Positions 8,187 to 15,781 of a DNA stretch of 64,000 bases are shown here, in pieces. This stretch comes from Anaerolineales bacterium (GTDB taxonomy: Bacteria > Chloroflexota > Anaerolineae > 4572-78 > J111). The position numbers were made by a program, and so were the translations under genes. The stretch covers positions 186,001 to 250,000 of the forward strand of contig JABTUW010000004.1 in assembly GCA_015075185.1 (NCBI GenBank). Reading direction: 5' to 3'. The notes under the pieces are model-generated. The model was not told the DNA's origin, did not search any database, and worked only from the letters and a program-made list of their open reading frames with translations. Position 1 is the stretch's first letter. Each line of letters opens with the position of its first letter.

Positions 8187-8214
8187 ATAGACATATTTAT
8201 AGTTGTCTATATAT
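8183..8214. promoter_or_regulatory. ArsR-family operator (perfect 11-bp-arm dyad)
   Basis: ATATATAGACA (8183-8193) and TGTCTATATAT (8204-8214) are exact complements around a 10-bp spacer. The site overlaps the -10 box and lies just before arsR, as expected for autoregulation by a winged-helix ArsR dimer. Confidence 0.8.
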
Positions 8215-8223
8215 GAGTGAGTT

Positions 8224-8547
8224 ATGCCGGATTTCGATATGGTCGCCTTTTGCAAGGCATTAGGTGACGAGACACGCCAGCGGATTTTGGAAATACTGCA
8301 AGCTGAGGGTGAGAAGTGCGTCGGCGATTTGGTTGACCTTTTTAACGTCTCTCAGCCGACTATTTCCCATCATCTCAACTTTTTGAAGCAGGCCAACTTG
8401 GTGACGAGCCGCCGGGAGGGCAAGCAAATTTATTATCGCGCTAATCAGGACAATATTATTGAATGCTGTGGGATGCTTTTTACCAAGTTTGTCCCCACCG
8501 ATATTACTTTGCATGAATTTGTGGAACCAGAAAAAGAGACCATTTAA
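8224..8547 (+). CDS. arsR: ArsR-family metalloregulatory repressor
   Basis: A 107-aa winged-helix dimeric repressor that should leave DNA when it binds arsenite or a related thiophilic ion. The recognition region is LFNVSQPTISHHLNFLKQA and the wing is RREGKQIYY. The usual ELCVCDL arsenic site is replaced by EKCVGDL, with only one Cys (C32). A vicinal pair C81-C82 (IIECCGML) sits near the C-terminus, plus C10. Such alternative C-terminal cysteine sites are known, for example in the Acidithiobacillus ArsR, so the ligand set has probably moved. It heads an operon with two methyltransferases including arsM, which supports arsenic as the inducer. Confidence 0.9.
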   Translation: MPDFDMVAFCKALGDETRQRILEILQAEGEKCVGDLVDLFNVSQPTISHHLNFLKQANLVTSRREGKQIYYRANQDNIIECCGMLFTKFVPTDITLHEFVEPEKETI

Positions 8548-8558
8548 CGTCTCTTTTT
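8531..8558 (+). terminator. Intrinsic terminator/attenuator overlapping the arsR stop
   Basis: AAAAAGAGAC (8531-8540), loop of 8 nt, GTCTCTTTTT with trailing T's to 8560. The arsR stop codon lies in the loop. It would limit read-through into the methyltransferase genes. Confidence 0.6.
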
Positions 8559-8566
8559 TTGCGCCA

Positions 8567-8597
8567 ATATATAGATACATTTACATATTTATATTTG
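8567..8597. promoter_or_regulatory. Second, degenerate ArsR-type site
   Basis: ATATATAGATACA (8567-8579) closely matches the left arm of the operator at 8183, and TATATTTGTAC lies where the right arm would be. It sits between the arsR terminator and the next start codon, so the methyltransferase genes may be separately repressed. Confidence 0.45.
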
Positions 8598-8615
8598 TAC
8601 AAGGGGGAAAATCTA

Positions 8616-9239
8616 ATGAGCAGTAAAATTTATTTTGACCAGGTTGCCTCGGAGTGGGATCAAATGCAGCAGAGCTTTTTCTCCGACACGGTTAGAGATA
8701 AGGCCCTGGCCACAGCCGGGGTACAGGCTGGTCAGGTGGCGGCGGATATTGGCGCGGGCAGCGGATTTATTACCGCCGGACTGCTGGCGCGAGGGCTTAA
8801 AGTGATTGCGGTTGATCAATCTGAGGTTATGCTGGCGGAGATGGACAAAAAATTTGGCCAAACTGCCGGAGTGGATTATCGCCAAGGGGAAGCAGAGTCG
8901 CTCCCTATCGCCGATGAGGAGGTAGATTATACCTTTGCCAACATGTACCTGCATCACGTCGAATCGCCCCTCCAGGCGATCAAAGAGATGGTGCGCACGC
9001 TTCAACCGGGCGGCAAGCTGGTGATTACGGACCTGGACGAGCACAACTTTGAATTTTTGGCCCGGGAGCAGCACGATCGCTGGTTGGGGTTTAAGCGAGG
9101 AGAGATTAGAGATTGGTTTACTGCCGCTGGGCTAAAAAATGTGGCGGTGGTAGACACGGAAGAAAAATGCTGCGGCTCATCATGCTGTGGCGGCGAAAAA
9201 GCAAGCATTACTATTTTTGTAGCTTCAGGAGAAAAATAA
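8616..9239 (+). CDS. SAM-dependent methyltransferase with Cys-rich tail, arsenic operon
   Basis: Class I SAM methyltransferase of 207 aa. Motif I is VAADIGAGSGFIT (42-53), motif II includes VIAVDQSEVML, and motif IV/post-I includes YTFANMYLHHVESP. The end carries C185-C186 and C190-C191 (KCCGSSCCGG), a cluster suited to binding soft metals or arsenite. Its place between arsR and arsM, sharing a TAATG overlap with arsM, points to arsenic or organoarsenical handling, but the substrate is not known. I start at ATG 8616 behind AAGGGGGAAAA; the longer frame from 8559 begins inside the regulatory site. Confidence 0.8.
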   Translation: MSSKIYFDQVASEWDQMQQSFFSDTVRDKALATAGVQAGQVAADIGAGSGFITAGLLARGLKVIAVDQSEVMLAEMDKKFGQTAGVDYRQGEAESLPIADEEVDYTFANMYLHHVESPLQAIKEMVRTLQPGGKLVITDLDEHNFEFLAREQHDRWLGFKRGEIRDWFTAAGLKNVAVVDTEEKCCGSSCCGGEKASITIFVASGEK

Positions 9240-10141
9240 TGACGACTGATAACAACATCATCCTCAAAGAGCAGGTGCGGGAACGCTACGGCGCGATTGC
9301 CGAGCAGCATCTCAATCCGGCTGTAACCGCCCCCATTCAACTCCTCGACACGCGGCCCCAGGCCGACATCGGCTGCTGTGGGCCGGCAGGCGGCTGTTGC
9401 AGCCCCGGCGACGCGGCCCAGGATGCCAGCCTGGCCCAGGCGCTCTATCAAGAAGCCGATCTGACAGGCCTGCCGGACAGTGTTACCTTGGCTTCGCTTG
9501 GCTGTGGCAACCCTACCGCTATCGCCAGCCTAAAACCGGGCGAAACGGTGCTCGATCTCGGCTCAGGCGGGGGCATTGACTGCTTCATCGCGGCCCGGTT
9601 TGTCGGCCCGGCTGGGCGGGTGATTGGGGTAGACATGACCGACCATATGCTGGCTCTGGCCGAGCAGAACAAAGCCAAACTCGGCCTGACTAACGTGGAA
9701 TTCCGCAAAGGGGAGATTGAGGCTTTGCCCGTGGAGAGTGACAGTGTGGACGTGATTATCTCCAACTGTGTGATTAACCTCTCGCCGGACAAGGACGCTG
9801 TTTTCCGCGAGGCATTTCGGGTGCTGAAGCCGGGCGGCCGGTTTGCTGTCTCGGATATGGTCACGGCGGGCGAGTGGCCGGAGCAGCTCAAAGCCAACGT
9901 TGGAGCCTGGGCTGGCTGCATTACCGGGGCGATTGACCAGGATGTGTATTTACAAAAGATGCGTGCGGCCGGGTTTGTCGAGGTGGGGGTCGAGTCCCTG
10001 AGTTCCTACGGGCTGGAAGACCTTGACTCGCTGGATGAGACCAGCCGCGAGACCCTGACCAGGGAGTTAGATTGGTCAAAGGTGCCCGTCGATGTGCGGC
10101 TCTACAGCGCTCGGATTGTGGCGCGGAAACCCCTGGTTTAG
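9239..10141 (+). CDS. arsM: Arsenite S-adenosylmethionine methyltransferase ArsM
   Basis: Cytosolic enzyme (300 aa) that methylates As(III) to mono- to trimethylated forms, giving resistance. The signature SVTLASLGCGNPT followed by VLDLGSGGGIDCF is diagnostic of ArsM. Cysteines matching the arsenite-binding set are C46/C47 (GCCGPAGG), C89 (LGCGNP), C177 (SNCVINL) and C227 (AGCITG); a second pair C53-C54 lies in the N-terminal loop. The start is ATG 9239, overlapping the preceding stop, because the upstream extension to 9113 would be translated out of the previous gene. A strong terminator follows at 10254. Confidence 0.94.
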   Translation: MTTDNNIILKEQVRERYGAIAEQHLNPAVTAPIQLLDTRPQADIGCCGPAGGCCSPGDAAQDASLAQALYQEADLTGLPDSVTLASLGCGNPTAIASLKPGETVLDLGSGGGIDCFIAARFVGPAGRVIGVDMTDHMLALAEQNKAKLGLTNVEFRKGEIEALPVESDSVDVIISNCVINLSPDKDAVFREAFRVLKPGGRFAVSDMVTAGEWPEQLKANVGAWAGCITGAIDQDVYLQKMRAAGFVEVGVESLSSYGLEDLDSLDETSRETLTRELDWSKVPVDVRLYSARIVARKPLV

Positions 10142-10253
10142 TACTCAGGTAACTGGCATTTTTCTCCTTTAACCAAGCGCCAGTCACCTTTCGTCTGAAC
10201 AGTGATGTTTAGCTTTAAATTTCCAGAAAAATTCTGATCTGGATATACTCAAG

Positions 10254-10291
10254 GCGTCGTCCGAGAAAAGGACGACGCATTTTTTTATTTT
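10254..10291 (+). terminator. Rho-independent terminator of the ars operon
   Basis: GCGTCGTCC (10254-10262), loop GAGAAAA, GGACGACGC (10270-10278), then A and a T-rich run to 10291: a 9-bp GC-rich stem with a clear U-tract. Confidence 0.93.
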
Positions 10292-10340
10292 TAGCAGCAA
10301 CACTGATAACCGTCTATTCATTCAGCTAAGGGAGGTATTC

Positions 10341-11333
10341 ATGACCGAAATGAAACGCATTCTTGTTACCGGTGCTACCGGCAAAGTAGGCCAAGCCTTT
10401 ATCCGGCATTTGCTGACCGACCCACAGTTTGCGAAATTCAGCGTGCGAGCCTTGTGTCACAACCGTAAACTAGAGCCGAGTGATCGTCTAGAAGTAGTCG
10501 GCGGCTCGATTGAGCGGCAGGAGGTGGTTGAAGAGGCAATGCAGGACGTGACCCATGTTTTGCACCTGGCCACCAGTAAAGAAACACCGGAAACGATTAT
10601 GGATGTGGCCATCAAGGGCCTGTTCTGGCTGCTCGAAGCCTGCCGGACCAGCCCCACCTTCCGGCAATTCATCCTCATTGGCGGCGACGCCGGTGTAGGC
10701 CATTTTTTCTACCCCCACCCCATCCCTGTAACCGAGACCCAGAAACACAGCGCTTATCCTGGCTGTTATGCTTTATCCAAGGTGCTGGAAGAAGTTATGC
10801 TGGAGCAATATTTTATTCAATATGATTTCAATGGCTGCTGCCTGCGCGCCCCCTGGATTATGGAGAAGGACGACTTTAAATACCAGCTCTCCTTCGGCGA
10901 GGATGTTTTTGGCGGCCCGCGCTGGCGAGATTTGGTCGGGCCTGAAGAGGCGGCTGAGTACGTTAAAACCGGGACGATTCCGGTCATGCTCGATCCCCAG
11001 GGCCAGCCGGTAAAACGCAACTACGTGCATGTCGAAGATTTGGTCAGCGCAATTTTGAAAGCCTTGGATCACCCCAAAGCCAGGCAGCAGACCTTCAATA
11101 TTTGTATGGATGAGCCGGTTGACTACGGCGAATTGGCCGCTTATCTGACCGAGGCACGCGGCTTGCCCAGTGTGGGGATTCCAACCCAATTTTATTCGAC
11201 CTGGCTGGATAATAATAAAGCCAAACTCCTCTTGGGCTGGCGGCCTGAGTATGATCTGAAGAAAATGACCGACGCCGCATGGGATTACCGGCGGGCTGAG
11301 AACGATCCCCGGATTATCTGGTATCCGGGTTGA
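10341..11333 (+). CDS. NAD(P)-dependent epimerase/dehydratase (extended SDR)
   Basis: Cytosolic Rossmann-fold protein of 330 aa. The nucleotide-binding glycine motif is TGATGKVG (9-16) and the catalytic YxxxK is YALSK (about 143-147), as in UDP-sugar epimerases and sugar dehydrogenases. The exact substrate cannot be read from sequence. It is followed by a LacI regulator and a sugar ABC transporter on the same strand, so a carbohydrate or sugar-acid substrate is likely. Ribosome binding site AAGGGAGG lies 7 nt before the ATG. The LacI gene downstream has its own promoter, so this gene may be a separate unit. Confidence 0.85.
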   Translation: MTEMKRILVTGATGKVGQAFIRHLLTDPQFAKFSVRALCHNRKLEPSDRLEVVGGSIERQEVVEEAMQDVTHVLHLATSKETPETIMDVAIKGLFWLLEACRTSPTFRQFILIGGDAGVGHFFYPHPIPVTETQKHSAYPGCYALSKVLEEVMLEQYFIQYDFNGCCLRAPWIMEKDDFKYQLSFGEDVFGGPRWRDLVGPEEAAEYVKTGTIPVMLDPQGQPVKRNYVHVEDLVSAILKALDHPKARQQTFNICMDEPVDYGELAAYLTEARGLPSVGIPTQFYSTWLDNNKAKLLLGWRPEYDLKKMTDAAWDYRRAENDPRIIWYPG

Positions 11334-11355
11334 GATCCACATGATTTTCTCAATT

Positions 11356-11384
11356 TTGACAAAGAAAGAAAGTCATGATATAAG
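11356..11384 (+). promoter_or_regulatory. Promoter of the lacI-type gene
   Basis: TTGACA (11356-11361), 17-bp spacer, TATAAG (11379-11384); the triple operator starts one base after the -10 box. Confidence 0.8.
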
Positions 11385-11385
11385 A

Positions 11386-11421
11386 ATGAACGTTCATATG
11401 AACGTTCATATGAACGTTCAT
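11386..11421. promoter_or_regulatory. Three head-to-tail 12-bp palindromic operators
   Basis: ATGAACGTTCAT occurs three times without a gap (11386-11397, 11398-11409, 11410-11421). Each copy is a perfect palindrome with the central CG usual for LacI-family operators. Position on the transcription start implies autorepression by the downstream regulator. Confidence 0.85.
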
Positions 11422-11465
11422 TCTATATTTTTCCTCTTCATGCTGCAAGATACTATTTGTTAAAA

Positions 11466-12491
11466 ATGTCCTTAAAACAGAATCGTAAATCACCCACTAT
11501 GAAAGATGTGGCTCAGTTAACGGGCGTTTCCATCCAAACTGTATCGGCGGTAGTCAACAATAAACCGGGGATTACCTCTGAAACTCGCGCTCGGGTTCTG
11601 GCTGCTGTCGAACAGCTACATTACCAACCCTATTCGGTTGCCCGCAGCTTGCGGACGCGACAAACCCGGAGCATCGCTCTGGTGGTATCTAATATCGCCA
11701 GTGTGGCTATTGCGACTATGGCCAGCGCCGCCGAAGCGCAGGCCCACGCCTTTGGTTACAGCTTAATTCTTTACAATACCCACAATGACAGCGAACGGGA
11801 AACGAGTTACTTCAACACAGCCGCGCAGCAGTGGGTGGATGGTGTAGTCTTTATTCCGGCCATGGGGCGCTTGGGCCGCCTGGATATCTTACAAGCCGCC
11901 GGCATTCCCTCGGTCGCCATTGACCGGATTCCTGACGATTATGAGGGTCCGGCAGTCATGCTCGACAATCTCAAGGCTGGTCACCTGGCCGGGGAACACC
12001 TCCTGGACCTGGGACATCAGCGTCTGGCCCATATTGGGGGTCCTATGGAAATTCGCCTGGCTCGCGAAAGACGCGCCGGGTTTCAGCAAGCGCTCGAAGC
12101 CAGGGGAGTAGACTCAAATGCTTGTGTCGTTTCAGATGGTGGTTTTACTTGTCAATCCGGCTATCTGGCTATGCAGCAGCTGTTGGCCCACCAGCCGCAC
12201 CCCACTGCCGTTTTTGCGGCCAATGATCTCATGGCTATTGGAGCCATGCGAGCGGTAGACGAGGCAGGCTTACGTATACCCTGCGACATCTCGATTGTCG
12301 GGGTTGACGATATCGAGGTGGCGGCCTTTCAAACACCGCCCCTCACTACAATCTGCCAACCACTTGCTCAATTGGCTACCTTGGGCGTCCAACTTTTACT
12401 GGATATTTTGGCAGGGAAGGAGTTGGTTCAACCCCAAATTGTTATTGAACCGACGCTGGTTGTGCGACAATCCACGGCTAAACAGGATTAA
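11466..12491 (+). CDS. LacI-family transcriptional repressor
   Basis: A 341-aa repressor. The N-terminal LacI helix-turn-helix is TMKDVAQLTGVSIQTVSAVV with hinge helix HYQPYSVARSLRTRQT (about 45-60), followed by a periplasmic-binding-protein-like effector domain with FAANDLMAIGAMRAV and ISIVGVDDIEVAAF. The effector is expected to be a sugar carried by the adjacent ABC transporter. ATG 11466 is chosen; a TTG at 11457 in frame is possible but lacks support. The three operators just upstream fit autoregulation, and a related palindrome (12843) precedes the transporter genes. Confidence 0.92.
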   Translation: MSLKQNRKSPTMKDVAQLTGVSIQTVSAVVNNKPGITSETRARVLAAVEQLHYQPYSVARSLRTRQTRSIALVVSNIASVAIATMASAAEAQAHAFGYSLILYNTHNDSERETSYFNTAAQQWVDGVVFIPAMGRLGRLDILQAAGIPSVAIDRIPDDYEGPAVMLDNLKAGHLAGEHLLDLGHQRLAHIGGPMEIRLARERRAGFQQALEARGVDSNACVVSDGGFTCQSGYLAMQQLLAHQPHPTAVFAANDLMAIGAMRAVDEAGLRIPCDISIVGVDDIEVAAFQTPPLTTICQPLAQLATLGVQLLLDILAGKELVQPQIVIEPTLVVRQSTAKQD

Positions 12492-12512
12492 CGCACCTAC
12501 CGGCAAATAAAA

Positions 12513-12553
12513 GTGGAGATACCGGCTAACTTGGCGGGAAGCGGTATCTCCAC
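12513..12553 (+). terminator. Hairpin after the LacI gene
   Basis: GTGGAGATACCG (12513-12524) and CGGTATCTCCAC (12542-12553) are exact complements around a 17-nt loop. No U-tract follows, so a processing or Rho-linked element is as likely as an intrinsic terminator. Confidence 0.5.
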
Positions 12554-12842
12554 AGGGGGTGACAGAACGTAGAGCGCGCCGGAGCACGTTTTTGCTTGGG
12601 TACAGCTCTATGTGCCTGCCTGTTTTTATTATACAGCATGTCACCCTGGCGGGCGAATAAAAAGAAACCGGAAAGGGGGTGGTGTGCTATCACTTTTGTC
12701 CTTACTTTACAAACAGCAGCCGGAATCAGGATTAAGTTCTGGCTATCGCATCCTTGGAAAGGAGGACTATCAGGATAAAGGGCTTAAAAGGGTATTTAGC
12801 AAAGCCAGTTTACGCAAGCAAACCCAGGCTGGCCATGGATTC

Positions 12843-12854
12843 AACAACGTTGTT
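12843..12854. promoter_or_regulatory. Candidate fourth LacI operator
   Basis: AACAACGTTGTT is a perfect 12-bp palindrome sharing the AACGTT core and length of the three operators at 11386-11421, placed 51 bp before the sugar-binding protein gene. Confidence 0.45.
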
Positions 12855-12904
12855 TCGATCAATGAAGACTCAATCAAAGTAGATATAACAAGGAGGAACG
12901 TCCC

Positions 12905-14140
12905 ATGCATTCGCACAGTCTGCTTAAAGCAGTTGGTTTATTTGTCGCCGTCGCAGCTTTAGTCGCTATCGCCACAGCTTGTGGTGCAGCATCTCCACCC
13001 CAAACCATAGTTCAGACGGTTCAAGTGGAAAAGATTGTTACAGTCCAAGTCGAAAAGCAGGTTGAAGTAGAAAAAATCGTCACCGTTCAGGTCGAGAAGG
13101 TGGTGAACGCTCCGGCTGAGGCGGCTGCCCCGGAGGATAATCCTTATCGCCCCAACGAATTGTTTGCCGCAGCCGAAGACCTCAAAGCGGCCACTGAGGG
13201 CAAGAGTCCTCCCGCCGGCGCAAAATTTGCCTTTTTGACCAATAACATGTCACCCTTCTGGACGGCTGCCCAAATTGGAGTGGCCCGCGCCTCTTCGGAG
13301 CTGAACGTACCCATCGCTTTCCAGGCGCCCACAGCTTCTGACCTGCTCAGCCAACAACTTTCGATGCTGGAAACCTTTGTGAATGACGGCTACACCGGCG
13401 TCACATTCTCGGCCATTGACCGGGAAGCCCCCGCCTCAATTATCGAAAAAGCGGTTGAACAGGGGACGATCATGCTGACGATGGACTCCGATGCCACCGG
13501 CAGCAAGCGCGCCATTTATATCGGCATGTCCGACTACGATGCCGGCCGCGCTGCCGCCGAAGCTGCCCTAGAAATCATTGGCCAAGGCAAGGTGGTCGGC
13601 CTGGTCGGTTTTGCTACGGCCCAGAATGCCCAGGACCGGATTAAAGGCGTTAATGATGTATTTGAGGGCACCGAAATGGAACTGGTCGAGGTGCTCATAG
13701 ACGACATCAAGCCCGAGGTGGCTCTCAGCAACGCCCAAACCGCCATTCAAAAGTACGGCGATGATCTGGCCGGATTTATCACCTTCTACTCCTACGATGG
13801 TCCGGCGGCCTGCCAGGCGATCAAGCAGGCCGACAAAATTGGCACGCTCAAGCTGGTCGCCTTTGACGCCGAACCCGAAACCCAGGCTTGCATGCAGGAA
13901 GGCGTAGTTCAGGCCATGATCGGGCAGCGGGTCTACTTCTACGGTTATCTGAGTGGTTATGTCATGAATGCCATGTCCATTTTAGGTCAGGAAGAAACGA
14001 TGAAAGTTTTAGATCCTTACCTGGACGAATTTGGCGAGGACGGCAAGATCCGCCTGAATACCGGTATTGACGTCATCAAAGCCGATACGTTTGACCAATA
14101 TAAAGCCTATCTCGAGTCCATCGGGATTGCTTCACAGTAA
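12905..14140 (+). CDS. Sugar ABC transporter substrate-binding lipoprotein (RbsB-like)
   Basis: Extracytoplasmic sugar receptor of 411 aa. Residues 1-26 are a lipoprotein signal with lipobox ending at C26 (AIATAC). A linker of repeated Val/Gln/Glu/Lys units (VEKIVTVQVEK, about 34-66) acts as stalk. The rest is a periplasmic-binding-protein fold of the ribose/galactose group: FAFLTNNMSPFW, then ISMIDREAP-like FSAIDREAP, MTMDSDATGSKR-type hinge and KLVAFDAEPE. The sugar is not predictable. Ribosome binding site AAGGAGG is 9 nt upstream. It is the first of three transporter genes (binding protein, ATPase, permease); a perfect 38-nt palindrome follows the stop and may protect this mRNA segment. 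Confidence 0.9.
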   Translation: MHSHSLLKAVGLFVAVAALVAIATACGAASPPQTIVQTVQVEKIVTVQVEKQVEVEKIVTVQVEKVVNAPAEAAAPEDNPYRPNELFAAAEDLKAATEGKSPPAGAKFAFLTNNMSPFWTAAQIGVARASSELNVPIAFQAPTASDLLSQQLSMLETFVNDGYTGVTFSAIDREAPASIIEKAVEQGTIMLTMDSDATGSKRAIYIGMSDYDAGRAAAEAALEIIGQGKVVGLVGFATAQNAQDRIKGVNDVFEGTEMELVEVLIDDIKPEVALSNAQTAIQKYGDDLAGFITFYSYDGPAACQAIKQADKIGTLKLVAFDAEPETQACMQEGVVQAMIGQRVYFYGYLSGYVMNAMSILGQEETMKVLDPYLDEFGEDGKIRLNTGIDVIKADTFDQYKAYLESIGIASQ

Positions 14141-14159
14141 CCAGGTAGCAAAGCCGCAA

Positions 14160-14197
14160 GGTAGCAGGTAGCAATTTTAAAATTGCTACCTGCTACC
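14160..14197. repeat. Perfect 38-bp palindrome between binding-protein and ATPase genes
   Basis: Two 19-bp arms (14160-14178 and 14179-14197) are exact complements, built from the heptad-like unit GGTAGCA. In mRNA it forms an unlooped or short-looped stem. The same unit recurs in the inverted repeat at 55698-55750. Confidence 0.9.
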
Positions 14198-14214
14198 CTA
14201 AAAGGACTTCATTG

Positions 14215-15777
14215 ATGGACAAACAGCCGCTCTTACGCATGGAACATATCTCTAAAAGTTTCCCTGGAGTCATGGCGCTGGATGATGTTGAATTTGAGGT
14301 TTATTCGGGCGAGATTCTGGGGTTTCTCGGTGAAAATGGAGCCGGTAAGTCAACCCTCATCAAAATTCTATCAGGGATTCATAGTAAAGACCGGGGCACC
14401 ATTTGGTTTAATGGCCGGATGATCAATCCCCACACGCCCCACGAGGCTCAGCACCTGGGCATAAGCACCATCCATCAGGAATTGGCCCTGGTGCCGTATT
14501 TGAGTGTGGCTGAAAATATCTTCCTCAATAATGAACCCCGCCGCGCTTTGGGTTTGGTTGATTTCCGGCGCATGAACCGTCAGGCCGAAGAACTTTTGCA
14601 TGACCTGGGCGCTGAAATACAGGGCAGGCAACTCATCCGGGAACTGAACGTAGCGGCGCAGCAGATGGTTGAAATTGCCAAAGCGGTTTCGCACAAGGCC
14701 AGTTTGATTTTGATGGACGAGCCAACCTCGGCCTTATCCAGCCGAGAAGTAGAGGCTTTGTTTGCCTTGATACGGCGTTTGCAGGAAAAGGGGGTGGCCA
14801 TTGTTTTTGTCAGCCACCGGCTGGATGAGGTCCGCCAGATTGTGGACCGGGTGATCATTATGCGCGATAGCCGCCGGGTAGGGTCGTTACCTATCGCCGC
14901 AGCCAGCGAAGAAAAAATTATCCGCATGATGGTTGGGCGCGATGTGGGCCTTTTCCCCAAAGAAGTGGCGGAAATTCGCGAGCCTGTATTGGAAGTACGC
15001 CATCTATCGGGCCAGCGTGGCCCTAAAAATATAAGCTTAACCGTGCGCAAAGGAGAAATTGTGGGCCTGGCCGGGTTGATTGGGGCGGGTCGAACGGAGC
15101 TGGTCCGCCTCATCTGTGGGGTAGACCGCCTGACCGAAGGTGAGGTTTTGATTGAGGGCGAACCCGTCAGGATAAAATCACCGGCTGATGCGGTCAAGCA
15201 CGGGATCGGCTGGATTCCTGAAGACCGCAAACTGCACGGCCTGGTTTTGGGCATGAACGTTCAAGAAAATACCACGATGACTATTTTGCAACGCATCTCA
15301 AATTTACTGGGGGCAGTGAGACAAACAGAAGCTAAAAGAATATCCTCACACTATGTCGAGACCCTCTCGATTCTTACCCCCAGTTTAACCCAAACGGTGC
15401 GGAACTTGAGCGGCGGCAACCAACAAAAAGTGGTTTTAGCCAAATGGCTCAGTACTGAACCAAAACTACTGATTATGGATGAGCCAACGCGGGGTATAGA
15501 TATTGGAGCCAAAGCCGAGGTCCACGCTCTCATGAGCCGACTGGCGAAACAGGGTATCGGCATCCTGATGATCTCCTCGGAAATGCCCGAAATCATTGGC
15601 ATGAGCGACCGGGTGATTGTCATGTGCCAGGGCCGGATTACCGGCGAATTTGAGCGGGGCAAATTGGATCAAGAAGAGATTATGACCTGCGCCACCCAGT
15701 TTCTGAGTGTTGGCAGTGATACTCTTGACGAAGCCGAAGTAGTCAGCGAAAGCGGAGCTCATAAAGTGGAGGATTAG
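14215..15777 (+). CDS. Sugar ABC transporter ATP-binding protein, two cassettes (RbsA/MglA type)
   Basis: Cytoplasmic ATPase of 520 aa with two ABC domains. Cassette 1 has Walker A GENGAGKST, a degenerate signature (ELNVAAQQMVEIAKAV) and Walker B LILMDEPTSAL. Cassette 2 has a modified Walker A (GLIGAGRTEL), signature LSGGNQQKVVLAKWL and Walker B LLIMDEPTRGID. This asymmetry is usual in the ribose/galactose importers. ATG 14215 is preferred over the adjoining TTG at 14212; AAAAGGAC precedes. The permease starts 4 nt after its stop, so the two are co-translated. Confidence 0.95.
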   Translation: MDKQPLLRMEHISKSFPGVMALDDVEFEVYSGEILGFLGENGAGKSTLIKILSGIHSKDRGTIWFNGRMINPHTPHEAQHLGISTIHQELALVPYLSVAENIFLNNEPRRALGLVDFRRMNRQAEELLHDLGAEIQGRQLIRELNVAAQQMVEIAKAVSHKASLILMDEPTSALSSREVEALFALIRRLQEKGVAIVFVSHRLDEVRQIVDRVIIMRDSRRVGSLPIAAASEEKIIRMMVGRDVGLFPKEVAEIREPVLEVRHLSGQRGPKNISLTVRKGEIVGLAGLIGAGRTELVRLICGVDRLTEGEVLIEGEPVRIKSPADAVKHGIGWIPEDRKLHGLVLGMNVQENTTMTILQRISNLLGAVRQTEAKRISSHYVETLSILTPSLTQTVRNLSGGNQQKVVLAKWLSTEPKLLIMDEPTRGIDIGAKAEVHALMSRLAKQGIGILMISSEMPEIIGMSDRVIVMCQGRITGEFERGKLDQEEIMTCATQFLSVGSDTLDEAEVVSESGAHKVED

Positions 15778-15781
15778 GTAG

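Larger units (their letters stand above)
12492..12904 (+). other. Long leader between the LacI gene and the sugar transporter
   Basis: 413 bp without a convincing gene. It holds a 12-bp-arm hairpin (12513-12553), a palindrome matching the LacI operators in its core (12843-12854), and the AAGGAGG ribosome binding site of the binding protein. An open frame at 12612-12962 has no recognisable features and overlaps the binding-protein start in another frame. Confidence 0.6.

Noticed and set aside
12612..12962. Open frame of 116 codons before the sugar-binding protein
   Set aside because: No recognisable motif, no convincing ribosome binding site, and it overlaps the start of a well-supported lipoprotein in another frame.
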